A stretch of DNA of 64,000 nt from Streptomyces sp. NBC_00247. Its GTDB lineage: Bacteria; Actinomycetota; Actinomycetes; Streptomycetales; Streptomycetaceae. The notes beneath the pieces were generated by a model. It did not search any database and had not been told where the DNA came from. It worked only from the letters and a program-made list of their open reading frames with translations. The translations under genes were made by a program, and so were the position numbers. This document shows positions 7,567 to 14,987 of the stretch, one piece after another; position 1 is the first letter of the stretch, and each line of letters opens with the position of its first letter. The stretch lies in the NCBI RefSeq assembly GCF_036188265.1, contig NZ_CP108093.1, forward strand, positions 310,001 through 374,000. Reading direction: 5' to 3'.

Positions 7567-8376
7567 GTGACGCAGGTGCCGCAGTTCTCGCCGGCCGAAC
7601 CCGAGCTGAGCGGGGTCCGTAACTTCCGGGACGTGGGCGGGTTGCCCACCACCGACGGACGACGGGTGCGGCACGGGAGGCTCTTCCGCAGCGGTCACCT
7701 CGCCGCCGCCACCGCCGAGGACGCCGTCTTCCTCGGTCGGCTCGGGCTGCACACCGTCTTCGACTTCCGCAACTCCGCCGACCAGAAGCTCGACGGCTTC
7801 GACGTGGAGCTGCCGGGCGTGCGCAGCGTCCTCATCCCGCTCTCGGACCCCGCCGACGGGGCCGGGTTCTGGCGGCTGGTGCGCGAGGGCGACATCGCGC
7901 AGCTGCGCTCACTGCTCGCCGACGGCAAGGGCACGGAGCGGATGCTCGCCTCGTACCGCTCGATCATCACCGACCGCACGGCCGAACACAGCCGGGTGCT
8001 GCACGCCCTGGCGGAGGACAGCGTGCCGGCGCTGATGCACTGCGCCGCGGGCAAGGACCGGGCGGGCCTGACGATGGCGGTGACCCTGCTCGCGGTCGGT
8101 GTCGAGCGCGAGGCCATCGCGGCGGACTACCTCAAGTCCAACGACGCCCACCGCCGGTACCGGCTGAGGCGCGGCGACCGTGCGGACCCGCTGGTCTCCA
8201 CCGAGGTGATGAGCCTGCTCAACCCGCTCTTCGGAGCGCACATCGACTACCTGGACGCGGCCTTCGCCACGATCGAGGAGACCTGGGGCACCACGGAGCG
8301 CTACTTCGCCGAGGGGCTGGGACTCTCCGCGGAAACCCGGGAGCGGCTGCGCGAGCGGCTGCTGGACGAGGGGTAG
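7567..8376 (+). CDS. Tyrosine-protein phosphatase (Y_phosphatase3 / MptpB-like)
   Basis: 269 residues from GTG 7567, with GAGGAG upstream. The N-terminal SGVRNFRDVGGLPTTDG and FRSGHLAAAT segments are diagnostic of the PF13350 phosphatases. The P-loop is HCAAGKDRAG (about 159-168), with nucleophile Cys and the Lys-Asp insertion (HCxxGKDR) seen in MptpB-type enzymes that also act on phosphoinositides. The C-terminal helix region (YLDAAFATIEETWGTTERYF) is also typical. It is probably cytoplasmic and monocistronic. Substrates are unknown. Confidence 0.92.
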   Translation: MTQVPQFSPAEPELSGVRNFRDVGGLPTTDGRRVRHGRLFRSGHLAAATAEDAVFLGRLGLHTVFDFRNSADQKLDGFDVELPGVRSVLIPLSDPADGAGFWRLVREGDIAQLRSLLADGKGTERMLASYRSIITDRTAEHSRVLHALAEDSVPALMHCAAGKDRAGLTMAVTLLAVGVEREAIAADYLKSNDAHRRYRLRRGDRADPLVSTEVMSLLNPLFGAHIDYLDAAFATIEETWGTTERYFAEGLGLSAETRERLRERLLDEG

Positions 8377-8394
8377 GCAGCGCGATCAGGCCGC

Positions 8395-8432
8395 GGCGGC
8401 CCGGTCGGCCGGGCGATCCCGGTCGGGCCGCC
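8395..8432 (+). terminator. Terminator downstream of the phosphatase gene
   Basis: Arms GGCGGCCCG (8395-8403) and CGGGCCGCC (8424-8432) enclose a second small CCGGG/CCCGG hairpin. It lies 19 nt after the phosphatase stop and can serve the convergent broken gene on the minus strand too. Confidence 0.6.
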
Positions 8433-8439
8433 CGGACCC

Positions 8440-8800
8440 GTCCCTCGTCGAGGTGGATCGTCCAGATGTCCCCGACCGCCCGTTCCGGTTCGACCAGGAC
8501 CGCGACCCCGGCAACGACCGCAGGCGCGTCGGCCGGCCGCATCGGAGAGTCCGGGACAGCGTGCCGGGTGTAGGTCGGCAGTTCTCCGGTTCAGTCGAAC
8601 GCGTGCAGTGGTGAGTCGCGGGCGAACCGTACCGGGCGGTTCTCCTCCACCCACGCGGTTGCCGCGTCGACCCGGTCCAGGTGCGCCGGCAGGTGTCCGG
8701 GGGCCGGCCCGTGGCTGAACCACACGAGGAAACCGACGGCGTCGACCGCCCACCAGTCCCAGGTGCATCCGGGCCGTGGATGCCGCAGGACGGTCGTCAT
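8440..8800 (-). pseudogene. Disrupted hypothetical gene (WDWWAVD-type), internal stop
   Basis: From ATG 8800 (GTGGAGTG ribosome site) the frame reads CTWDWWAVDAVGFLVWFSHGP and on to RDSPLHAFD, then hits TGA at 8591-8593. The same frame stays protein-like beyond the stop (TGELPTYTRHAVPDSP, then VAVLVEPERAVGDIWTIHLD). A 69-residue product is the literal ORF. The continuity in one frame suggests a longer ancestral gene of at least 115 codons broken by a nonsense change or small deletion. The 3' end is not definable, because no in-frame stop occurs before the phosphatase gene. I know no function for DWWA-type Streptomyces proteins. The Tn3-like element is inserted 46 bp upstream of its start. Confidence 0.5.
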
Positions 8801-8846
8801 GCGGTCACTCCACGGGCGCCGGTGGCCGCGGTCCGGAGGACTTCCT

Positions 8847-8897
8847 CGGCCTCGGGGAACGTCGGTACAGCGGTATCGGTGAGAACGATCATGGCCG
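8847..8897 (+). repeat. Left terminal inverted repeat (copy 1)
   Basis: It begins CGGCCTCGGGGAAC and ends GAACGATCATGGCCG. It matches copy 3 (14936-14987, opposite strand) over its whole length except one G/A difference and one missing A. The outward 5 bp are TTCCT. Confidence 0.85.
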
Positions 8898-8902
8898 TTT
8901 AG

Positions 8903-8969
8903 GGCGTGTGCCGAAAGTGGCGCCGTCCGCCCGGACGCCGCCGGACAGGCGGGACTTTCGACACACGGC
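8903..8969. mobile_element. MITE-like 67-bp inverted-repeat remnant
   Basis: Arms GGGCGTGTGCCGAAAGT (8903-8919) and ACTTTCGACACACGGCC (8953-8969) are inverted repeats matching at 15 of 17 positions, flanked on both sides by TA. A TA duplication with short ends is typical of IS630-like and some IS5-like elements. No transposase lies between the arms, so this is either a tiny non-autonomous element or the fused ends of a deleted insertion sequence. Confidence 0.45.
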
Positions 8970-9094
8970 CTAGACGTGCGCGGGGGATGAGTCCACGGGG
9001 AACTGACGGCGGGACGGCGTACCACCACGTAGGCGCCGTCGCCGCGACGTGGGCCTCTGGCCCCGGGCACTTCCCATGCCGCTATTCAATGCCG

Positions 9095-9598
9095 CTATTC
9101 AACTGGACCACGGGTGTTTCGACAGCCATCTCCCGGCAGGCTGGCCTCGTCGTCAGCATCCTCCCACTCCCGACAGGCCCTCTCGATCTCGCCGAGGTAC
9201 TGCCTGAGATCGAACCGGACTTCGTCTACGAGCCTGCCCTGGAGGTCTGGGTACATCAGATCGGTCCAGACGACGGTCTCGCCGTGGAGGCGCATACGAA
9301 CGACGAGCCCACCCGCGCTGGGCTCAGAGGGCACCACAGAAGCCACGTTGACGTCTCGAATCGCATCGGCCGGATAGAGCGGTCCGCCGGGGCGGAGGAG
9401 TCGTCGGGGGTGCAGGCCGACGGCCCCGCTGTGGCTTCGCGCGATCATGTCGAGGCCATCGACAAAGAGGTGCGTGTGCATACCCGCACAAATTGGCACC
9501 CCGGGGCAGCGACTGACGAACAACGTGCTGGTGGTGGCACCATCGCCTGGAGGGCCGGGAGCTACGACCCGAACCTTGCGCGGCGGTCTACGCGGCAT
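9095..9598 (-). CDS. Hypothetical protein inside the transposon
   Basis: Up to 167 residues from ATG 9598; an internal ATG at about residue 40 (MHTHLFVDGLDMI) is an alternative start. The middle is convincingly protein-like (RDVNVASVVPSEP, LVVRMRLHGETVVWTDLMYP, VRFDLRQYLGEIERACREW) and ends in an acidic helix plus a short tail. No domain, signal peptide or membrane segment is recognised. It lies between transposon end copies 1 and 2, so it may have been captured as cargo. Confidence 0.55.
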   Translation of the reverse strand: MPRRPPRKVRVVAPGPPGDGATTSTLFVSRCPGVPICAGMHTHLFVDGLDMIARSHSGAVGLHPRRLLRPGGPLYPADAIRDVNVASVVPSEPSAGGLVVRMRLHGETVVWTDLMYPDLQGRLVDEVRFDLRQYLGEIERACREWEDADDEASLPGDGCRNTRGPVE

Positions 9599-9659
9599 CT
9601 GCCCGTCGTGACGTCATGAGCGGATCTTAACGACAGCGCCTCCCGGCCGTGGTCGATTA

Positions 9660-9708
9660 CGGCCTCGGGGAACATCGGTACAGCGGTTGGCGCTGAGATT
9701 GATCATTG
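9660..9708 (+). repeat. Internal, diverged transposon end (copy 2)
   Basis: Its first 27 bp are identical to the right end (copy 3) and the next 22 bp match at 15 positions, including GATCATnG at the inner edge. It has the same orientation as copy 1 and abuts the resolvase stop codon at 9709. Its outer flank (CGATTA) does not match TTCCT, so it was not the end used in the last transposition. Confidence 0.7.
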
Positions 9709-10613
9709 TCAGGGCGTGAGCGCCGTGACCCGGTTCTCGTACTCGCGGCGGGCCTTGCGCTGGGCCGGGACCGCGGGGAGGCCCTGGCCGCCGTCGAGCG
9801 GCTGGCAGCGGGCGAGGAGCCCTCGGTGTACGGCGGGGATAGCGCTGACGCGCAGGGTGCAGCCCTGGCCGCGCCGTACGGTCGCCACCTGGTCGAGCGC
9901 GGCGCGCTCGGCCGGCTCCAGCTCGGTGGTGCGGAGGTAGTCGGCGATCTTGCCGGGCATGTCGAGGGTGACCGGCAGCTCCGAGGCGGGCGTGTCCTCC
10001 TCGGCGGCGGTGTGGTCGGGCAGGAGGCCGACGACGGCGGTACGGATCGCGCCGCGACTGACCCCGTGGTCACGGGCGAGGGCGGCGATGGAGCGGCCTT
10101 CGAGGTACGCGGTGCGTACGTCGTCGGTCTTCGCCGCCGCCACGGCGGGGCGGCGCCGCCCTTCGCACCCTTGGCCTCGGCGGCCCGCAGCCCGTCGTAG
10201 GTCAGCTCCCACTGGAGTTCGCCGGCGGCGGCCAGAGTCTGCACCATGAACTTCACGGTGGACAGCAGCTCGCCGGTGCGCGGGTGGCGGGCAGTGAGGT
10301 CCATCGCGGAGAACGCGCCGTCGTGGATGCGCAGGGCGAGGCGGTCGCGGCAGAGGACGTCGAGCACGTCGAGGATGTGCCCGGTGCCGCGTACGAGGCG
10401 GAACATCTCGCAGATGTGCACGGTGTCGCCCGGCCGCGCGTAGGTGAGCAGTTCGCGCGACTTCGGGCGCTGGAGTGGGTGGAGGCGGCTGGAGGTTCCC
10501 GGGTCTTCCTCGAAGACGACTGGGTCCTCGATCCCGGCTTCGGCCAGGACGAGGTCCTGCCGGGCGGTGGACTGCCGGCCCGTCGAGACCCGCTTGTGGA
10601 CCAGGTTCGCCAC
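9709..10613 (-). pseudogene. tnpR: Serine recombinase / Tn3-type resolvase, frameshifted
   Basis: From GTG 10613 the frame encodes a resolvase/invertase catalytic domain: HKRVSTGRQSTARQDLVL with the catalytic Ser, GDTVHICEMFRLVRGTGHIL, FSAMDLTARHPRTGELL. Around 10150-10165, within a GGCGGCGCCGCC run, the homology moves to the next frame. It continues with AKTDDVRTAYLEGRSIAALARDHGVSRGAIRTAV, the DNA-binding helix-turn-helix, then another 90 residues to the stop at 9709. One missing or extra base explains this. A sequencing error or programmed frameshift cannot be excluded. Its normal job is to resolve Tn3 cointegrates at res, which lies just upstream. Confidence 0.8.
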
Positions 10614-10639
10614 CGAAGGACCCCTTCCGTACGGAGGAT

Positions 10640-10775
10640 CGGCCCCTGTCTGTCGTCAAACCCTGTCAGCAGTCACCATCGGATCCGATTGGATTCGGGC
10701 CGTCGTGAACCCCCGGACGGCACCGGTTCATTGGACGCACGTGCCGCCTGTCGTCAAACGTTTGCCGACAGGGGC
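10640..10775. promoter_or_regulatory. Probable resolvase res site
   Basis: A 26-bp palindrome with one mismatch at 10747-10772 (left half CCTGTCGTCAAAC, right half GTTTGCCGACAGG) resembles the TGTC...GACA dyads of Tn3-type res subsites. The half-site CTGTCGTCAAAC recurs 98 bp away at 10650-10661, followed by CCTGTCAG. Repeated dyads directly upstream of tnpR are where res sites lie in this family. Crossover-site assignment is inference. Confidence 0.55.
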
Positions 10776-10895
10776 AGATGCTTTCTCCGACGGTTCAACA
10801 TCGATCTCATCTACGGGCCTCAGACGTGGAGCTCTGGCGGGAAGCCAGTCCAGCGGAGCTCGGCGGGGAGGTGGCCGGTGTCGGCCTCTGCGTCG

Positions 10896-11879
10896 TCAGA
10901 TCACACGCAAGACTGTCTTCCCGCGTGCCCCGGTCTCCGCATAGGTGTGGGCGTCGGCAGCAGCGTCGAGAGGAAAGACCTTGTCGAGGTAAACGGCCAG
11001 CGCGCCGGCCTCCACCAGCCGGGCGATCTTCTGGAGACCGTGTCCGTCGGGTTCAACCAGCGGTTCGGGCGCGACGTGGACGCCGGCTGCTGCGGCTGCC
11101 TCGGTGAAGCCTGCCGGCCGGCCTGGAGCCACACCCAGGAAGAGCCCGCCGGGCTTCAGGACGTTGAGGGAGCGGGTAGCGGTATCTGGCTGGGCGATAC
11201 CGACGAGGTCGAGCACCACGTCGATGTTTCCGGTGGCCTCCTCGAATGGCGTGGCCCGGTAGTCGATCACCTCGTCGGCCCCCAGAGCGCGCAGCCAGTC
11301 GTGCTTGCCGGCGGTAGCGGTGGCGATGACGTGCGCCCCAAGGTGCTTGGCCATCTGGACGGCGAGGTGGCCGACACCTCCCCCCGCGGCATGGATCAGT
11401 ACGCGCTCGCCGCCGTCGAGCTGGGCGATGTCGGTCAGGGACTGCCAGGCCGTCAGCCCGGCCAGGGGCAGTGCGGCAGCGTGGTCGTGGTCGATGCTCG
11501 CGGGCTTCCGAGCAAACTGCCGTGAGGGCGCGGTGACGTACTGCGCGTAGGCGCTGGCGGGCCGGGGCAGCCAGAGCAGGCCGAAGACCTCGTCGCCGGG
11601 CGCGTAGAGGAACTCACCTGGTCCGATCCCCACCACTGTGCCCGAAACGTCCCAGCCCAAGATGTGCGGCCCCGTTCCGAGGGCCGCCCTGGCGGGGGTA
11701 GGGAAACCAGCCCGGGTGCGCAGGTCCAGCGGGTTAATCCCAGCAGCGTGCACCCGAACCAGAACCTCAGTGGGCAGAGGTTCCGGGCGTGGCACCGTCG
11801 TCGGCACCAGAACCTCCGGGCCGCCGAAGTCGGTGAAGACCACGGCCCGCATCGCGGAACCGACGTGCTGATCAGACAT
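10896..11879 (-). CDS. NADP-dependent zinc-type/quinone oxidoreductase (MDR family)
   Basis: 327 residues from ATG 11879, with GGAAGAG at the right spacing; in-frame codons further upstream are not family-like. GroES-like N-domain (MRAVVFTDFGGPEVLV, GINPLDLRTR, LGWDVSGTVVGIG), then a Rossmann domain with HAAGGGVGHLAVQMAKHLGAHVIATA and a C-terminal ARGKTVLRVI. The structural-zinc cysteines of alcohol dehydrogenases are absent, so it belongs with quinone oxidoreductase-like medium-chain enzymes. It is divergent from the HxlR regulator over a 140-bp promoter region with paired operators. This pair is a common redox-sensing unit and here is a transposon passenger. Confidence 0.88.
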   Translation of the reverse strand: MSDQHVGSAMRAVVFTDFGGPEVLVPTTVPRPEPLPTEVLVRVHAAGINPLDLRTRAGFPTPARAALGTGPHILGWDVSGTVVGIGPGEFLYAPGDEVFGLLWLPRPASAYAQYVTAPSRQFARKPASIDHDHAAALPLAGLTAWQSLTDIAQLDGGERVLIHAAGGGVGHLAVQMAKHLGAHVIATATAGKHDWLRALGADEVIDYRATPFEEATGNIDVVLDLVGIAQPDTATRSLNVLKPGGLFLGVAPGRPAGFTEAAAAAGVHVAPEPLVEPDGHGLQKIARLVEAGALAVYLDKVFPLDAAADAHTYAETGARGKTVLRVI

Positions 11880-11951
11880 GTACGACTCTTCCAGTAAGGG
11901 CGGCAACAATCCTCGGGCGACCGCAGTGGTGATGCGGTCCACGGTAGGTCG

Positions 11952-11980
11952 GCACCCTTGGTGACCCGCAAGCACCCTTG
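11952..11980. promoter_or_regulatory. Paired GCACCCTTG direct repeats in the HxlR/oxidoreductase promoter
   Basis: GCACCCTTG occurs at 11952-11960 and 11972-11980, exactly 20 bp (about two helical turns) apart, between the divergent genes. This spacing suits two HxlR dimers on one face of the helix, or the two half-sites of a dimer. The assignment to the adjacent HxlR protein is inference. Confidence 0.55.
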
Positions 11981-12019
11981 CTTCCCTTTGGGTAGAGTCG
12001 CAGGCAGGAGGCATCTTTC

Positions 12020-12373
12020 ATGACAACGACACCCGCCGAACCCCTCAGCCGCACCGCAGACGTCTATGCCGCGCTCTGCCCGGCTCGCGACGTCCTGGAC
12101 GTTCTGTCCGGCAAGTGGTCGGCCCTGGCCATCGGAGCCCTCGAAGATGGCCCGCGCCGGTTCACCAGCCTTCAGAACTGCCTGCAGGGCGTCAGCCCGA
12201 AAGTTCTGACCCGGACCCTGCGCCGACTGGAGGACTACGGGTTCATCACCCGCACCGTGATCGCGCAAGTCCCGGTCCGCGTCGACTATGCCCTCACGGA
12301 CCTCGGACACGGTGCTGCAGCCCCGCTGGCACACCTGCGTCACTGGGTCGAGACGAACACCCAGATCAGGTAA
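12020..12373 (+). CDS. HxlR-family transcriptional regulator
   Basis: 117 residues with a strong AGGAGG site. The single winged-helix HxlR domain spans the protein: LCPARDVLDVLSGKWSALAI with the family's start Cys and GKW, then RRFTSLQNCLQGVSPKVLTRTLRRLEDYGFITR, and a wing ending YALTDLGHG. The N-terminal Cys is the redox or electrophile sensor in several homologues. It very likely controls the divergent oxidoreductase. It lies inside the transposon. Confidence 0.9.
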   Translation: MTTTPAEPLSRTADVYAALCPARDVLDVLSGKWSALAIGALEDGPRRFTSLQNCLQGVSPKVLTRTLRRLEDYGFITRTVIAQVPVRVDYALTDLGHGAAAPLAHLRHWVETNTQIR

Positions 12374-12467
12374 TCCCCGATTTCAGCGTCGGCCTCTCTG
12401 GAAGTGCATCGGATGCCAAGCAGGCACTCAAGCCGATCAGCGCGTTGCAAGGTTTGCACGACGTGTC

Positions 12468-12930
12468 TTAATCCTCGCCGCCGTCGTCCTCGTCCAGTTC
12501 CGGCGTGTCCGGATCGCGCAGTGGTCGCAGGACGCCAGCGGCCGGGACGCTTGCGGTGAAGCTGTAGCGGCCGAGCAGGTTCAGGTTTCGGTGCTTGAGC
12601 GGGGACAGGCGGGCGATGTCCGCGTCGCGGATCTCGTGGCCCTCGGCGCGGAGCTGGGTGACGGCGGCGTCGATGTACTTCGTGGTCCAGAGCACGATGG
12701 CGTTGAGGACCAGGCCGAGCGCGCCGAGCTGGTCCTCCACGCCGGCGCGGTACGCCTGGTGGATGGTGCCGCGCTTGCCGTGGCACACGTCCCTCGCGAG
12801 CTTGTGGCGGGACTTCCGCACGGTGAGCTGCCGGTTCATCTGCCGCCGGTAGGTGTCGTCCACCGGGTCGACCACCCGCAGCAGGTGTTCGGTCTTGGCG
12901 ATCCGTCCGTTTTGCGCAACGGTGAGCGCT
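12468..12930 (-). pseudogene. tnpA: Tn3-family transposase TnpA, C-terminal fragment
   Basis: The minus frame reads NGRIAKTEHLLRVVDPVDD, RRQMNRQL, KLARDVCHGKRGTIHQAYR and LGALGLVLNAIVLWTTKYI. It then has the family-typical end SPLKHRNLNLLGRYSF with an acidic tail DELDEDDGGED-like. This is the end of the DDE transposase domain. Homology stops abruptly near 12930, where unrelated sequence begins. No start codon belongs to it. Confidence 0.8.
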
Positions 12931-13068
12931 GTTTTCGCAGGTTGACTGCTTGATAGCCGCCAGTGGGTCTATGGCATGTTCGACTGGTTGGATACCAGTG
13001 GCGCGGCGAGCTCCGTGCCCGAGACTGAACGGGACTGCCATCGGCCTTTGGTACTGCGGCGCTGCCCC

Positions 13069-13485
13069 TCAGCGAAGCAGCGATAGTCGCCGCCGGGCCT
13101 CGTCGCGAACCTGCGGATCAGCATCCGACGTCAGCGTCTGGAGTTGCTGGATCAACTGGTCGACGCCCTCGCCAGTCATCCAGCGCGGGTCTCCGTCGAG
13201 TTCGGCGCTGAGCTGGTCAGCGGTTCCCCCGTCGGCTGCTTGGGCTCTGGCTGCGAGCACGGCGCGCAGGCCGGGCAGGTCCCCGCGGGCCAGGAGCGCT
13301 ATGGCCGTGTCCGAGGTCACCGCAGTGTCATAGGCGTCGAGAAGCAGACGATGCAGGACATCTGCGACACCCTCGATCTGAGGTTCTGCGGCCAGGCGTC
13401 GCCCCGCAGCAGCCCTGGCATCCCATGAGGGAGAGCTCGCCGCAGTGATCGCACTGCCCAGCTCCTGATCCTGAAACGGTTGCAT
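13069..13485 (-). CDS. HEAT-repeat-like hypothetical protein
   Basis: 138 residues from ATG 13485; a longer frame to 13593 reads unconvincing sequence. The content is helical and repeat-like: ITAASSPSWDARAAAGRRLAA, ADVLHRLLLDAYDTAVTSDTA, DPQVRDEARRRLSLL. Such short HEAT-like proteins are common in Streptomyces and have no established function. It lies in a 1.4-kb segment that separates the two halves of the transposase, so it was carried in by a later insertion or rearrangement. Confidence 0.65.
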   Translation of the reverse strand: MQPFQDQELGSAITAASSPSWDARAAAGRRLAAEPQIEGVADVLHRLLLDAYDTAVTSDTAIALLARGDLPGLRAVLAARAQAADGGTADQLSAELDGDPRWMTGEGVDQLIQQLQTLTSDADPQVRDEARRRLSLLR

Positions 13486-13601
13486 GTCAACAGAGTGCCA
13501 GTAGAGAGCCTGCTCTGACCTGGGAATTTCTTCACCCCGACGGACCGAGTCCCCCTCTCGCTCCGTCAGTCTTCGATGGCACGAACGCGCCACTGGTCAA
13601 C

Positions 13602-14196
13602 CTATGCCTCGTGCTGGGAGGTGGCCTGGAGCAAGCGGCTGTTGTCGACCATCAGGCGTTGGTTGACGTTTCGCAGGGATACGAGATCGGCTTCGGCTCG
13701 GCGGCTGCCTGCCAGCGCGGTGTCCCGCTGCCTCCTCATCTCGTCCAGGTCTCCATCGCGGGCCGGCAGGTTGCTCAGGCCGTCACGAGCGCGGGCTGCG
13801 AGTTGCTCGATCCGGATGGCCCGCAGCTCGGCTTGGACTTCGCCCAGGCTCAAGCGCAGGGCGGAGTTGCGCGGGGCCAAGAGTCGAGTCGGCCGGGAGT
13901 TCGCCGTGCCCGCGGCCGCTCGCCCTCGGCGTCGTCCGCAGCCGCATCACGTACCGGGCAAGTTCGCGGGCGGCTTGGCCCCTGGGCAGATCCTGTTCAA
14001 GGCACCACAGGTGGAACCGCTTCAGGTGGCCAGCGTAGGCCCTGGTCGTCGACTCTTCGCCAGCACGCCCGAACCGCAGGTGCCGCAGGTAGTCATCGAT
14101 GTCCTCGACGACCTCCAGCGCCGGACCTGACAGCACGGTCCAGTACCCGAGCGTATCGGTGATGCCAATTCGGGCAATCTCGGCTGTATAGGACAC
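13602..14196 (-). pseudogene. Tyrosine-recombinase N-terminus joined to a coiled-coil remnant
   Basis: From GTG 14196 the frame encodes the core-binding domain of a tyrosine integrase (ARIGITDTLGYWTVLSGPAL, DDYLRHLRFGRAGEESTTRAY, HLKRFHLWCLEQDL), but sequence after RYVMRLRTTPR (about 13930) is not integrase. In another frame from about 13900 a coiled-coil C-terminus appears (EVQAELRAIRIEQLAARARD, RQRDTALAGSRRAEADLVSL) ending at 13602. The arrangement resembles a Tn554-like recombinase set in which everything between the first gene's start and the last gene's end has been deleted. The Tn554 link is tentative. Confidence 0.5.
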
Positions 14197-14361
14197 CTGG
14201 TGATCACATTCAGTGGACCAGGACGGGCCCCGGCACGTTCGCGGCGACACCCCGGCCTGATGCCGGCCAGTGGGTCAACCCGGCATCCGCCGCTTCGCCT
14301 CACACGCCCACCTCCGGCGGCACCGGTACGAGTGGATCAATGCCAACTCTCGGTGCGCAGA

Positions 14362-14925
14362 ACGCCCGTACTCCGCGAACGCCGCCCCGAGTGGGGTCGG
14401 GCGGCCGTCGAGGTTCAGCAGGGCGTCCAGGATGTGCAGGGAGTCGCGCGGGGTGCCGGGCACGACCATCTGCCCGATGCCCGCGACCTGGTCGTTGACG
14501 ACGTCGAGCCAGGTGATGCCCCGCTTGAACCCGAAGTACTTCGGCGACGGGGCGGCGTTGATGGTGCGCACCGGCACCTGGAAGCGCAGCCCGTCCACGG
14601 AGGCGAGCAGCCCGTCGCCCCAGTAGCGCACGATCGGGATGTCCACCTGGGCGGCGATCAGCGTGGCGTTCGCCGCGGCGATGGTGTCGGCGCGCAGGTA
14701 GTACTGGTCGGCGTGTACGAGCCGGGCCCGGGTCGGGGCCTCCTAGCCGGGGGTTTCACCACCGAGGTCAGGCCGATGTTGCACGCCTCGGACACCAGCA
14801 GGGCGACCACCGAACTGGGCAGGTCCTTCATCCGGGTGGTGCCGTAGCCGAGGTGGACGAAGGCGTCGAGGAACCCGGAACAGGCCCGGAGGCGTTTCAC
14901 CGAACCCCAGCAGCGAAGTGGATCA
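14362..14925 (-). pseudogene. tnpA: Tn3-family transposase TnpA, N-middle fragment with frameshift, stop and deletion
   Basis: Reading on minus, CSGFLDAFVHLGYGTTRMKD, SVVALLVSEACNIGLTSVVK and, after a frameshift and in-frame stop near 14745, ARLVHADQYYLRADTIAAAN, then DGLRFQVPVRTINAAPSPKY and GTPRDSLHILDALLNLDG. These are consecutive blocks of Tn3 TnpA. Directly after LNLDG the text jumps to RPTPLGAAFAEYGR, normally much further on, so a central catalytic section is deleted. The first several hundred residues are also absent: only 11 bp lie between the right transposon end and this fragment. Confidence 0.8.
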
Positions 14926-14935
14926 CTGTGCTGGA

Positions 14936-14987
14936 CGGCCATGATCGTTCTCACCGATATCCGCTGTACCGATGTTCCCCGAGGCCG
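14936..14987 (-). repeat. Right terminal inverted repeat (copy 3)
   Basis: Inverted partner of copy 1 (8847-8897). Its outer edge is CCCCGAGGCCG, followed by the 5-mer TTCCT that also precedes copy 1. Confidence 0.85.

Larger units (their letters stand above)
8847..14987. mobile_element. Decayed Tn3-family transposon with 5-bp target duplication
   Basis: The ends are near-identical inverted repeats: 8847-8897 on plus and 14936-14987 on minus, 51/52 bp with one mismatch and one 1-nt indel. They are flanked directly by the same 5-mer TTCCT (8842-8846 and 14988-14992), matching the 5-bp target duplication known for Tn3-family elements. Inside are a serine resolvase with a probable res site, an oxidoreductase and HxlR regulator as passengers, and Tn3 TnpA fragments split by a further insertion. 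TnpA is clearly dead: about the first half and a central section are missing, with a frameshift and a stop. The element could move only if a transposase acted in trans. It landed immediately after the stop codon of the small membrane-protein gene at 14993. Confidence 0.85.

Noticed and set aside
8219..8542. Separate minus-strand gene starting at 8542
   Set aside because: It is in the same frame as the truncated ORF at 8591-8800 and runs into the phosphatase gene. It is better explained as the continuation of one broken gene.
10795..10845. NIDLIYG-like peptide resembling the radical SAM gene at 2771
   Set aside because: Only seven residues match, with no cluster-binding cysteines or continuing homology. 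Treated as chance or an unprovable remnant in transposon DNA.
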